Source: an uncultured Gammaproteobacteria bacterium
Lineage (GTDB): Bacteria; Pseudomonadota; Gammaproteobacteria; Arenicellales; JAANXG01
DNA: 36,592 bases
Reading direction: 5' to 3'
Assembly: GCA_945787105.1 (NCBI GenBank)
Contig: CALZGZ010000351.1
Coordinates: 1-36,592, forward strand
How positions within the stretch are numbered: position 1 is the stretch's first letter; each line of letters begins with the position of its first letter. Below the pieces are notes generated by a model. That model was given only the letters and a program-made list of their open reading frames with translations. It searched no databases and was not told the DNA's origin. The position numbers and the translations under genes are program-made. This document shows positions 17,862 to 24,566 of the stretch, in pieces.

Positions 17862-17901
17862 CAGCCCGAAAACCTATTAGATTCAGGAACTTTTAGCGCG
17901 A

Positions 17902-17928
17902 TTAGCACTCCAATTACCTGAGTGCTAA
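17902..17928 (+). promoter_or_regulatory. CIRCE operator (HrcA-binding site) upstream of rpoH
   Basis: The sequence reads TTAGCACTC, a nine-base spacer, GAGTGCTAA: a perfect 9-9-9 match to the CIRCE consensus, with both arms fully complementary. CIRCE is the operator for the heat-shock repressor HrcA, usually found before groESL or hrcA-grpE-dnaK. Here it lies 31 bases before the rpoH ATG. The site and its identity are seen directly; binding by HrcA is inferred from established knowledge, and hrcA itself is not in the window. Confidence 0.93.
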
Positions 17929-17931
17929 AAT
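17902..17931 (+). promoter_or_regulatory. Putative sigma-70 promoter of rpoH overlapping CIRCE
   Basis: TTAGCA (17902-17907) as a -35 and TAAAAT (17926-17931) as a -10 are 18 bases apart, with 4/6 and 5/6 matches to consensus. Both boxes are built from or abut the CIRCE arms, so a bound repressor would block RNA polymerase. This is inference from spacing alone; no start site is known. Confidence 0.4.
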
Positions 17932-17959
17932 CTATGTCAATGACAAAGCGGAGACCCGT

Positions 17960-18811
17960 ATGAGCCAAACCCTACCAATCCCGTTGGATATTACCAATCA
18001 AGGCCTAGCAAGTTATGTTCAGGCTGTGAACGCGGTACCCATGCTCAGTGATGAACGCGAGCACGAGTTGGCGGTGAGGTTTCGTACGCATGGCGACTTG
18101 GATGCGGCGCGGGAGCTCGTGATGTCACATCTGCGCTATGTAGTGCGCGTAGCACGGGGTTTTTCCGGGTATGGACTGCCTCTGGCGGACCTCGTCCAAG
18201 AGGGCAACATCGGCTTGATGAAGGCGGTCAAGAACTTTGACCCGGCGCGCAGGGTGCGCCTGGTATCTTTTGCGGTGCATTGGATACGCGCCGAAATCTA
18301 TGATTTTGTTCTGCGCAACTGGCGTATTGTGAAGGTCGCTACCACCAAGGCGCAACGAAAACTATTTTTTAATCTGCGTAAATCGAAGAATCACTTGGGG
18401 TGGTTGAAGCAGGATGAGGTAGAGGCACTCGCCGATCAATTGGACGTTCCGACGGACACCGTACAAGAGATGGAGTCACGAATGAGCAGTTCCGATGTAT
18501 CCTTCGATGGCTTTGACGCTGGTGACGAGGACGGCGCGATGATATCGCCGGCAGGGTATATACCGGATATGCGCTACAACCCTGAACGTCTGGCAAGCGC
18601 CGCCGATAGTGAGGCAGAGCGCCAGGAACAGCTCGATTCGTCACTAGACAAGCTGGATGAGCGCAGCCGCGTTATAATCCGGCGTCGCTGGCTGGAAGAT
18701 CCAAAATCGACACTCCATGAGCTCGCGGAGGAGTATGGCGTATCCGCGGAACGCATTCGACAGATCGAAAAACGCGCGCTGAATACAATGAAGGACCAGC
18801 TAACCGCATGA
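17960..18811 (+). CDS. rpoH: RNA polymerase heat-shock sigma factor RpoH (sigma-32)
   Basis: 283 residues, as in E. coli (284). Region 2 is clear: 'LVQEGNIGLMKAVKNFDP' and 'VRLVSFAVHWIRAEIYDFVL'. The RpoH box 'QRKLFFNLRK' follows, distinguishing it from RpoD and RpoS. Region 4 ends with 'LAEEYGVSAERIRQIEKRAL'. It directs transcription of chaperone and protease genes. The ATG at 17960 is preceded by GGAG at 17950-17953. It follows ftsX but has its own upstream region with a CIRCE element, so it is probably controlled both by HrcA at transcription and by the usual RpoH stability mechanisms. Confidence 0.97.
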   Translation: MSQTLPIPLDITNQGLASYVQAVNAVPMLSDEREHELAVRFRTHGDLDAARELVMSHLRYVVRVARGFSGYGLPLADLVQEGNIGLMKAVKNFDPARRVRLVSFAVHWIRAEIYDFVLRNWRIVKVATTKAQRKLFFNLRKSKNHLGWLKQDEVEALADQLDVPTDTVQEMESRMSSSDVSFDGFDAGDEDGAMISPAGYIPDMRYNPERLASAADSEAERQEQLDSSLDKLDERSRVIIRRRWLEDPKSTLHELAEEYGVSAERIRQIEKRALNTMKDQLTA

Positions 18812-18875
18812 GACGCGGTTAAACCCTGTATTTCGCCAAGGCCGCGAAAACAAGAACTAGCTTTTTTGGCATGAT

Positions 18876-18904
18876 GCGTCAGCCGGTGCTTGGGGTGACG
18901 CTTT
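18876..18904 (+). terminator. Weak terminator-like hairpin after rpoH
   Basis: GCGTCA (18876-18881) pairs with TGACGC (18896-18901) around a 14-base loop and is followed by only three T residues. A second inverted repeat, TAACCGC and GCGGTTA (18801-18807 and 18815-18821), spans the rpoH stop codon. Either could end or protect the rpoH transcript. Neither is a strong intrinsic terminator. Confidence 0.3.
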
Positions 18905-19023
18905 GAGCGCGTGTACGCGCCTATCCCGGTGCGATATACGGTTCGACTCGGTGACCAGAATTATTGCCAGGGCCCTACCCAGGGCAGGCCGCGACACGGT
19001 CACAAAGCCGTGACGTCAGTCAT

Positions 19024-19473
19024 TCAGCTGGCGCGTAGCGACTCCTGATCCGTGATTCCTTGCTTGGATTGCGCCGGACGTGGTAGATCGGTGCGCGAGG
19101 TTTCACCGCGGGGGGCATCTCGCTGAATGGATCCATACTCCTCGGGCGTTACCACCAATTTAGCCATTGTCTCGCCTCGCGTCAGCGCCACGACGGTTTC
19201 GTAACCCTGACGGATCCGCGGCGAAAATGTTTCGTCGGTCGCCGATATGCTGTCAATTCTATCGAGTTGAAACGGTCGCCAGAACGTGCCGCGCCGAGCA
19301 CTCGACTGGTAACCCCGTACCTGATACGCCACCAGAGCGAGGATTCCGTCCGGTGTGCGGTACAACAAATGGGGTTCGATGACACGCGCATGTACCTGTC
19401 CGTTGTAGCGAATAAACAGACGATGGCGATTGTGTATAGACGAGGCTATGGTCCGTCGAATATCGGATAACAA
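19024..19473 (-). CDS. Small stand-alone WYL-domain protein
   Basis: 149 residues consisting of little more than a WYL domain: 'IRRTIASSIHNRHRLFIRYN', then 'HARVIEPHLLYRTPDGILALVAYQVRG' (split) and 'TFWRPFQLDRIDSI'. WYL domains bind nucleic-acid or nucleotide-type ligands and usually sit behind an HTH domain in regulators; here the HTH is absent and the last 40 residues look disordered. The start is TTG: no ATG precedes it before an in-frame stop, and AGGGGA (plus-strand 19481-19486 as TCCCCT) lies seven bases upstream, an excellent Shine-Dalgarno. Neighbours give no functional clue. Confidence 0.75.
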   Translation of the reverse strand: MLSDIRRTIASSIHNRHRLFIRYNGQVHARVIEPHLLYRTPDGILALVAYQVRGYQSSARRGTFWRPFQLDRIDSISATDETFSPRIRQGYETVVALTRGETMAKLVVTPEEYGSIQRDAPRGETSRTDLPRPAQSKQGITDQESLRAS

Positions 19474-19613
19474 TGGAACATCCCCTGGGAAGCGTTAAAT
19501 ATCGTATTAAGAATATAGCGGCCCGACCTAGCGGTTGCGGCCTGTCCCGACAAACGGCGTCGCATACGGTGCCAACGGTCCGCTCGCCCACTCGCCTGTA
19601 TAGTGCATCAAGG

Positions 19614-19918
19614 ATCGCGGATGACAACCAAGGGACTTGTCTTGCGCGTAGTTCCCCTGCTGTGCGGGGACAAGGCGGGGACAAGCGCAGGGTCGGACGA
19701 CCGCGTGCCGCGCTGGAGCGAAACCGTTAGTTAGCTATGGGTAGAGTGAAGCGCAAGTCCAGGGTTCGAGACCGAGCCAGCGCCGGGAGAGTGCCGCCCC
19801 TATGCATGGTATGCAGCAGAGAGGCCCGTAGTGTCTCCTCCATGAGGTGGCGACATTTGCGTCTTCAGATGACTTGGCAAGAATTAGGGGCGGCGCGCCG
19901 TGGTGCAATATGCGGGCT
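19614..19918 (+). repeat. MITE-like interspersed repeat, copy A (interrupted)
   Basis: Shares long blocks with copy B at 24669-24868: 'GTTCCCCTGCTGTGCGGGGA', 'GCCGCGCTGGA', 'GAGTGAAGCGCAAGTCCAGG', 'AGCCAGCGCCGGGA' and 'TGGTGCAATATGCGGG', in the same order and orientation. The left end is more decayed than in copy B. Compared with B, it has about 25 extra bases after the GC-rich hairpin and an insertion of about 100 bases near the right end. The hairpin CCCCTGCTGTGCGGGG is part of the repeat. No coding capacity is evident. It begins next to the TPR gene's 3' end. Confidence 0.75.
19793..19894. repeat. Nested 102-bp inverted-repeat element inside copy A
   Basis: GCCGCCCCTA at 19793-19802 and its exact complement TAGGGGCGGC at 19885-19894 bound a segment missing from copy B. 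The interior has no ORF and no match to copy B. Inverted termini plus absence from the sister copy suggest a small non-autonomous insertion, but a plain large stem-loop or a deletion in copy B would look the same. Confidence 0.5.
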
Positions 19919-19935
19919 ACGCAAACCGCGCACCG

Positions 19936-20607
19936 CTACCGCAGCATACCGGTATTTTGAATCGTCAGCACCTGATTGGGGTCGTGTCTGTTGCGCAGCA
20001 CCAATACATAGCCGGCGCCGGTGCCGTGGTAGTGCCCGACCAGAAAGTACTGCAGAGGCGGTCGGTTCGGCGGCAAGGTAGCATTGAGTTCGCGATAACC
20101 GGTAGGGTAGCGGCCGCGCGCCCGGCGGTAGTCCTCGAGAATACGGCGTACTTGTTGCACCACAGCATTATGATCAATCGATAACGACCGACCCGGCCCG
20201 GCGCTTCGCATCACCTTCAGGTTCTGCAGCATGGTGTTGAGTTCCGTGAGTCGGGCCGGTGTGGATTGATTGATCACCAATAAATCATTGAGAAGCTGTT
20301 CCGCTCTAGCTAAGTCTCCGGCATTGACCCGGTATTGGATTTCCTTGAGCGGCAGATCATAGTTGAGTTCTTGTTCCGCCTGTTGTCTGTAGGGACTGCC
20401 CTCCGGCGCAATCTGGCGCGCAATTTCGAATTGCTCCCAGGCCTGTTTGAATTGTCCGCGCTGTTTGAACATACGACCGCGCTCTAAGGCCTTCATCGCG
20501 ACCCCGGTTTTGCCTGACGCCTCCTGGTCGGCGGATAACCCATCCATCGCCACACTGCTGACGGTAATTACGATACACAGCGTGGCGAGGGCAAAACTAC
20601 TACGCAT
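19936..20607 (-). CDS. Secreted TPR protein with pseudopilin-like C-terminus
   Basis: 223 residues from ATG 20607; the long ORF-track N-terminus is antisense-like, Arg/Trp-rich and overlaps the ABC gene. From this start there is a signal or anchor sequence ('SSFALATLCIVITVSSVAM'), a TPR-like unit ('RGRMFKQRGQFKQAWEQFEI'), a helical middle, then 'VQQVRRILEDYRRARGRYPT' and a strand-rich end resembling the globular domain of GspG-type pseudopilins. The function is unknown. The start overlaps the ABC ATPase stop by 8 bases, so the two are probably co-translated. The stop lies 18 bases from repeat copy A. Confidence 0.75.
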   Translation of the reverse strand: MRSSFALATLCIVITVSSVAMDGLSADQEASGKTGVAMKALERGRMFKQRGQFKQAWEQFEIARQIAPEGSPYRQQAEQELNYDLPLKEIQYRVNAGDLARAEQLLNDLLVINQSTPARLTELNTMLQNLKVMRSAGPGRSLSIDHNAVVQQVRRILEDYRRARGRYPTGYRELNATLPPNRPPLQYFLVGHYHGTGAGYVLVLRNRHDPNQVLTIQNTGMLR

Positions 20608-21655
20608 CGTGCGGGAACACCACCAGGTGATCTGCTTGCAGCCGAATGCCCACTGTTTCACCGACGTCGTGATTGGCATGGCTGGGAAACAACGATAGCA
20701 CCTCAGTGCCACTATCCAGGCGCAGCGTATAAAGGATCTCCGCACCCTTGAACGCCTTGCGTACCACTTGCGCCACCAGCGCACCGTTACAATCCGGAAT
20801 AATGTCATCAGGCCGAATCAACACATCAAGCACTGTACCGGGATCCCAATGATAGTTCGCCCGGCCTTGCACCGCACCGAGTTCGATCTCTACAGTCGCT
20901 TTGTCAAGCAGTCTCCCGGGTAAAAATACGCCTTCGCCGATAAAGTCGGCGACGAAACGATTGCTGGGCTCATGATAAAGATTGTAGGGCGTGCCCCATT
21001 GCTCGATACGGCCCTCATACATCACCCCCACCTTGTCGCTCAGCGCAAACGCATCTTGTTGATCGTGGGTCACCAGCACGCTTGTAATACCTTGGTCCTT
21101 CAGGATTTCACGCACTTCATAGCCGAGCCGTTCGCGAAGCTCCACATCCAGGTTCGAAAACGGTTCATCCATGAGCAATAAGTCCGGTTTGGGCGCCAGG
21201 GCACGCGCCAAGGCGACCCTTTGCTGCTGTCCTCCGGACAGTTCATGGGGATACCGGTCACTCATCGTTGATAAACCTACTCGCTCCAAAAGCTCATCCA
21301 CGAATATTCGGTCAGTCGCCGCATGACGCTTGCGCAAACCAAATGCGACGTTGTCGTTGACCTTGAGGTGGGGAAACAGCGCATGATCCTGAAACACCAT
21401 TCCCACCCGCCGCTGTTCCGGCGCCAGCGTGTGTCCTGGTTCCGACACCACGCGGCCACCGAGCTTGATGTTACCGTGATCCAGCGGATGAAACCCGGCA
21501 ATTGCGCGCAATACGGTGGTCTTACCGCAGCCGCTGGGTCCCAATAAACACACCAGCGAGCGCTCCAGAACTGAGAACGACAATCCGCCAATCACCGGGC
21601 GGTCCCCGTGCGAGCACACAATGTCACGCACTTCCAAAACGTAATTGGCGCGCAT
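20600..21655 (-). CDS. ABC transporter ATP-binding protein, FbpC/PotA type
   Basis: 351 residues from ATG 21655; the track start at 21691 is a TTG adding 12 residues. The ATPase domain has Walker A 'LLGPSGCGKTTVLRAI', Q-loop 'GMVFQDHALFPHL', signature 'LSGGQQQRVALARAL' and Walker B 'LLLMDEPFSNLD'. A C-terminal TOBE-type regulatory domain follows ('VLIRPDDIIPD', 'GVFLPGRLLD'). This is the CUT1/ferric-iron/polyamine subclass. No permease or binding-protein gene is nearby, so the substrate is unknown; iron(III) is the best family guess. It sits just after argF on the same strand and overlaps the TPR gene by 8 bases. Confidence 0.9.
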   Translation of the reverse strand: MRANYVLEVRDIVCSHGDRPVIGGLSFSVLERSLVCLLGPSGCGKTTVLRAIAGFHPLDHGNIKLGGRVVSEPGHTLAPEQRRVGMVFQDHALFPHLKVNDNVAFGLRKRHAATDRIFVDELLERVGLSTMSDRYPHELSGGQQQRVALARALAPKPDLLLMDEPFSNLDVELRERLGYEVREILKDQGITSVLVTHDQQDAFALSDKVGVMYEGRIEQWGTPYNLYHEPSNRFVADFIGEGVFLPGRLLDKATVEIELGAVQGRANYHWDPGTVLDVLIRPDDIIPDCNGALVAQVVRKAFKGAEILYTLRLDSGTEVLSLFPSHANHDVGETVGIRLQADHLVVFPHDA

Positions 21656-21694
21656 AACCGTCACGTTAACGACTGTTGACTCAAGCGGCAACTT

Positions 21695-22606
21695 TCACTT
21701 TTGGGGAAGCAGTAGAAATTCGAGCAATGCCTTTTGCGCATGCAGTCGATTCTCTGCTTGAGCCCATACAACACTTTGTGGTCCATCGATCACCTCGGCG
21801 GTCACTTCATGATCACGATAGGCGGGCAGGCAATGCATGAATAAGGCATCGGGCTTCGCCTGCTGCATTAACCGCTGGTTGACACGGAAAGGCCTAAAAG
21901 CCGCCGATCGCCGCTCTTTTTCACTTTCCTGACCCATACTGGCCCACGTATCCGTGACCACGATATCGGCATCACGCACCGCCGCCTCGGGATCGTCATG
22001 CAAGGTGACCACATCCCCGGCCATGTCCATGAGTGTTGTGTCCGGCCGATACTGATGCGGGGTAGCGATAGAAAGCTCAAATTGGAACTGACGGGCCGCA
22101 TTGATCCACGAATGACACATATTATTACCATCCCCCACCCAGGCGACCCGGCGGCCATCAATGTTGCCGCGCAGCTCAACGTAGGTTTGAACGTCGGCCA
22201 GCAATTGGCAGGGATGAAAACGATCCGTCAGCCCGTTGATTACCGGAATCTCAGAATGGGCCGCAAAGGTCTCGACCATGGAATGGCTGGATGTTCGAAT
22301 CACGACTGCATCAACCATACGCGACATCACACGTGCCGTGTCCTCAACTGGCTCACCGCGGCCAAGCTGGGTGCTGCCCGGCGATAGAAATATGGCGTTG
22401 CCGCCAAATTGAGTCATCGCCACCTCGAACGATATGCGCGTACGTGTGGATGACTTGTCGAAGATCATCGCCAGGGTCCGGCTGCGCAGTGGTTGATAGA
22501 CTTTTCCCGCCTGCATCGCCTGTTTGATCTCTATGCCGCGATAAATTAAGGCGCGTAATTCATCACGGCCAAGATCCATCAGCGTCAGAAAATGCCGCAC
22601 CGTCAC
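21695..22606 (-). CDS. argF: Ornithine carbamoyltransferase
   Basis: 303 residues. It makes citrulline from ornithine and carbamoyl phosphate in arginine synthesis. Carbamoyl-phosphate-binding 'SSTRTRISFE', 'VEDTARVMSRMVDAVVIRT' and ornithine-binding 'HCLPAYRDHE' are all present, as is 'DTWASMGQE'. The start overlaps the end of argD by 4 bases, so the pair is probably translated together. The argD-argF order is common in gammaproteobacteria. Confidence 0.96.
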   Translation of the reverse strand: MTVRHFLTLMDLGRDELRALIYRGIEIKQAMQAGKVYQPLRSRTLAMIFDKSSTRTRISFEVAMTQFGGNAIFLSPGSTQLGRGEPVEDTARVMSRMVDAVVIRTSSHSMVETFAAHSEIPVINGLTDRFHPCQLLADVQTYVELRGNIDGRRVAWVGDGNNMCHSWINAARQFQFELSIATPHQYRPDTTLMDMAGDVVTLHDDPEAAVRDADIVVTDTWASMGQESEKERRSAAFRPFRVNQRLMQQAKPDALFMHCLPAYRDHEVTAEVIDGPQSVVWAQAENRLHAQKALLEFLLLPQK

Positions 22607-23796
22607 TGGATCCGATCCTTTTCAAATCGCTCGATCGCCGCCGCCACTCCATCTACTAACATCTCGGCCTCCTCGTCGGTGAAGATGAGAGGTGGTAACA
22701 ACCTTAATACTTTACCTGCTGTGACATTAACCAATATGCGCTCGTTGAGAGCAATCGATACCAGTTCCGTACAGGGACGATTAAACTCCACCCCTATCAT
22801 CAATCCTCGCCCGCGGATGGCGCGCACTGAGTTGAACCCAGCTAGACGTTGCTGCAACGCGTCCAGTATCCGAGTACCTAACGCCGCCGCCCGTTCTGCC
22901 AGCCGGTCCTGCTCCAAGACATCGACCACGGTCAGGCCGACACGACATGCAAATGGATTCCCCCCGAATGTTGATCCGTGCGAACCGGGCACTAATACCT
23001 CTGCCGCTCGACCACGAGCCAGGCATGCCCCAATCGGGACCCCGTTACCAAGCGCTTTTGCCACCGTGGCAACATCGGGGCCTATACCCTCATGCTGGTA
23101 AGCAAACCATTGTCCGGTACGACACATGCCGGTTTGGATCTCGTCCACCATCAGCAACCAGTCGTTCGCGTCGCACACTTCCCTGAGCCCGCGCAAGTAT
23201 CCCGTATCGGGAATATTGACGCCGCCTTCGCCCTGGATCGGCTCCACAAATATACCCACCACATCTTGAGCTCCGTGGCCGAGTTGTCGAACCGACTCTA
23301 GGTCGTTGAACGGTACCCGTTTGAAACCGGTGACCAACGGCTCAAAACCGGCCTGAACCTTGCGGTTGCCCGTCGCGGACAAAGTCGCCAAGGTACGGCC
23401 GTGAAATGCGCCATCGGCTACAAGAATAGCCGGCTTGTCGATCCCTTTTTGATGCCCAAAACGGCGCGCGATTTTGATCGCGGCTTCGTTGGCCTCGGCA
23501 CCGGAATTACAAAAGAATGCCCGATCCATGCCTGACAGGCGGCATAGACGCTCCCCCAGTCGTCGTTGCAAAGGAATGTCATACAGATTGGATGTGTGTA
23601 ACAACGTGCGTGCCTGGTCTGCGATGGCCGCGGCAACCTTGGGGTGAGCGTGGCCGAGGATTGCGACCGCGATCCCCCCAAGCGCATCCAGGTAACGATT
23701 TCCCTCGGTGTCCCATAGCCACGACCCGCGACCACGCTCGAAGCTCACGGGTGACCGGACATAGGTCTGCATGAGGTAATGATTGCTGGATTCCAT
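22603..23796 (-). CDS. argD: Acetylornithine aminotransferase
   Basis: 397 residues, PLP fold type I. It converts N-acetylglutamate semialdehyde to N-acetylornithine and often also acts in lysine synthesis. Seen: 'LDALGGIAVAILGHAHP', 'FFCNSGAEANEAAIKIAR', 'DEIQTGMCRTGQWFA' and the PLP-lysine segment 'VATVAKALGNGVPIGA'. ATG 23796 gives the normal N-terminus ('MESSNHYLMQTYVRSPVSF'). A GC-rich hairpin ends nine bases before the ATG on the coding strand and would cover any ribosome site; see the leader entries. Coupled to argF by 4 bases. Confidence 0.95.
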   Translation of the reverse strand: MESSNHYLMQTYVRSPVSFERGRGSWLWDTEGNRYLDALGGIAVAILGHAHPKVAAAIADQARTLLHTSNLYDIPLQRRLGERLCRLSGMDRAFFCNSGAEANEAAIKIARRFGHQKGIDKPAILVADGAFHGRTLATLSATGNRKVQAGFEPLVTGFKRVPFNDLESVRQLGHGAQDVVGIFVEPIQGEGGVNIPDTGYLRGLREVCDANDWLLMVDEIQTGMCRTGQWFAYQHEGIGPDVATVAKALGNGVPIGACLARGRAAEVLVPGSHGSTFGGNPFACRVGLTVVDVLEQDRLAERAAALGTRILDALQQRLAGFNSVRAIRGRGLMIGVEFNRPCTELVSIALNERILVNVTAGKVLRLLPPLIFTDEEAEMLVDGVAAAIERFEKDRIQ

Positions 23797-23805
23797 AAAT
23801 GCAAA

Positions 23806-23826
23806 GGCGCCCTGAGTTGGGGCGCC
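23806..23826 (-). terminator. Terminator-like hairpin directly before argD
   Basis: On the minus strand GGCGCCC, a 7-base loop and GGGCGCC form a 7-bp all-GC stem followed by TTTGCATTT and the argD ATG. It could end the upstream PuuD-like transcript, act as an attenuator in the argDF leader, or mask the argD ribosome site. The stem is seen; the short T-run makes its strength uncertain. Confidence 0.5.
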
Positions 23827-23846
23827 AGTGAGATAAAGCAGTAAGT

Positions 23847-23876
23847 CTAAACTCTTCTACTAATACTGCCAAGCAT
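23847..23876 (-). CDS. Possible 9-residue arginine leader peptide before argD
   Basis: The minus strand reads ATG CTT GGC AGT ATT AGT AGA AGA GTT TAG, encoding MLGSISRRV with two adjacent AGA arginine codons, 20 bases before the GC-rich hairpin that precedes argD. GCAGTA at the Gly-Ser codons can pair with TACTGC just past the stop, placing the Arg codons in the loop. The layout resembles a leader-peptide attenuator. Against it: no strong Shine-Dalgarno, very short ORF, and arginine genes in related bacteria are usually ArgR-controlled. Inference only. Confidence 0.3.
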   Translation of the reverse strand: MLGSISRRV

Positions 23877-23936
23877 CGAACTTTGCAATGCTGGATGTTT
23901 CCTCACGGAATTGACATGTCGTTGCCGAAGTGTCGG

Positions 23937-24446
23937 TCAGCCGAAAATACCCATTTGATGGGCCGGTGCACCGGCAATCATGAAAAACAACATCGGGATG
24001 GACAACATGGTATTGGTTCGCGATGCCAACAATGCAACGCGAGCGCCCTTGGCTTTGGCTTCGTCACTGGCCTCGACCATACCGAGTACCTTTTTTTGAT
24101 TGGGCCATATCAGCACCCAGACGTTAAACAGCATGATCGTACCTAACCACGCACCTATCCCGATATAGGCAGCTGAGCCTTGCAACAAGAACGCCCGAGC
24201 TAAACCGTTCATCTCCGGCGTACTGTGGCCAAGGATGAGGTAAATGGCACCGGTTACCCATGTCGCCACCGCTGCCCAACGAAACCATATCAGCGCACGG
24301 GGCGCGATATGCTTGGTGATACCGGCGGCCGTGCCATCTGCTTTGGCTTGGCCAAGACCAGGGACTTGCACGAAGTTAAAGTAGTACAAAAGACCAATCC
24401 AGGTGATGCCAGCAAGAATGTGGAACCAACGGTCAATGATTTCCAT
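23937..24446 (-). CDS. Urate-oxidase N-terminal domain membrane protein (PuuD-like, without cytochrome domain)
   Basis: 169 residues with four likely spans and conserved histidines and aromatic residues: 'WFHILAGITWIGLLYYFNFV', 'RWAAVATWVTGAIYLI', 'AAYIGIGAWLGTIMLFNVWV' and a last span near 'TMLSIPMLFFMIAGA'. This matches the membrane domain (Urate_ox_N) of PuuD. PuuD proper carries a C-terminal cytochrome c domain for urate oxidation; that domain is absent here, and no purine genes are present, so a urate role should not be assumed. Heme binding is plausible. It lies 24 bases after the 31-residue peptide gene on the same strand. Confidence 0.8.
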   Translation of the reverse strand: MEIIDRWFHILAGITWIGLLYYFNFVQVPGLGQAKADGTAAGITKHIAPRALIWFRWAAVATWVTGAIYLILGHSTPEMNGLARAFLLQGSAAYIGIGAWLGTIMLFNVWVLIWPNQKKVLGMVEASDEAKAKGARVALLASRTNTMLSIPMLFFMIAGAPAHQMGIFG

Positions 24447-24470
24447 GGTAAAACTGCCTCTCGCGAGTTG

Positions 24471-24566
24471 TTAACCTAAGAACGCTCGTGCGAACAGATA
24501 AAGAATGAGCGTCACAACGAAACCAGAAATGATCGTTCCAGAGATGGAATCCAATGGATTCTTCAT
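24471..24566 (-). CDS. 31-residue single-span membrane peptide
   Basis: Too short for the ORF track. ATG 24566 is preceded on the coding strand by AGGAG with seven intervening bases. The product starts 'MKNPLDSISGTIIS' and continues into one hydrophobic span ('GFVVTLILYLFARAFLG') to the stop. The combination of strong ribosome site, clean membrane helix, and position 24 bases ahead of the PuuD-like gene on the same strand argues it is real. Small single-span peptides often act as subunits of membrane oxidoreductases (CydX, CcoQ types), which is the inferred role here. Confidence 0.7.
   Translation of the reverse strand: MKNPLDSISGTIISGFVVTLILYLFARAFLG

Larger units (their letters stand above)
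19474..19935. other. 462-base non-coding gap, largely repeat-derived
   Basis: No convincing gene. The first 140 bases hold the WYL gene's ribosome site and no feature I recognise. The rest is copy A of an interspersed repeat with a nested inverted-repeat element (separate entries). The ORF-track entries here (19473-19730 and 19737-20081 plus) are Arg-rich, low-complexity readings of the repeat. Confidence 0.6.

Noticed and set aside
18907-18920. GCGCGTGTACGCGC near-palindrome after rpoH
   Set aside because: Short, with a tiny loop and no T-run; likely chance in GC-rich sequence.
19740-19790. tRNA-like 'GGTTCGAGACC' in repeat copy A
   Set aside because: It resembles a T-arm, but no acceptor stem or anticodon arm can be built around it, and copy B has a diverged version.
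19737-20081. 114-residue Arg-rich ORF
   Set aside because: Runs through repeat copy A, its nested element and the antisense of the TPR gene; no ribosome site.
20608-20808. N-terminal extension of the TPR protein ORF
   Set aside because: The 67 residues upstream are Trp/Arg-rich, overlap the ABC ATPase in another frame, and precede a good signal peptide start at 20607.
22592-23101. 169-residue plus-strand ORF
   Set aside because: Antisense of argD; Ser/Arg/Pro-rich composition typical of a shadow frame.
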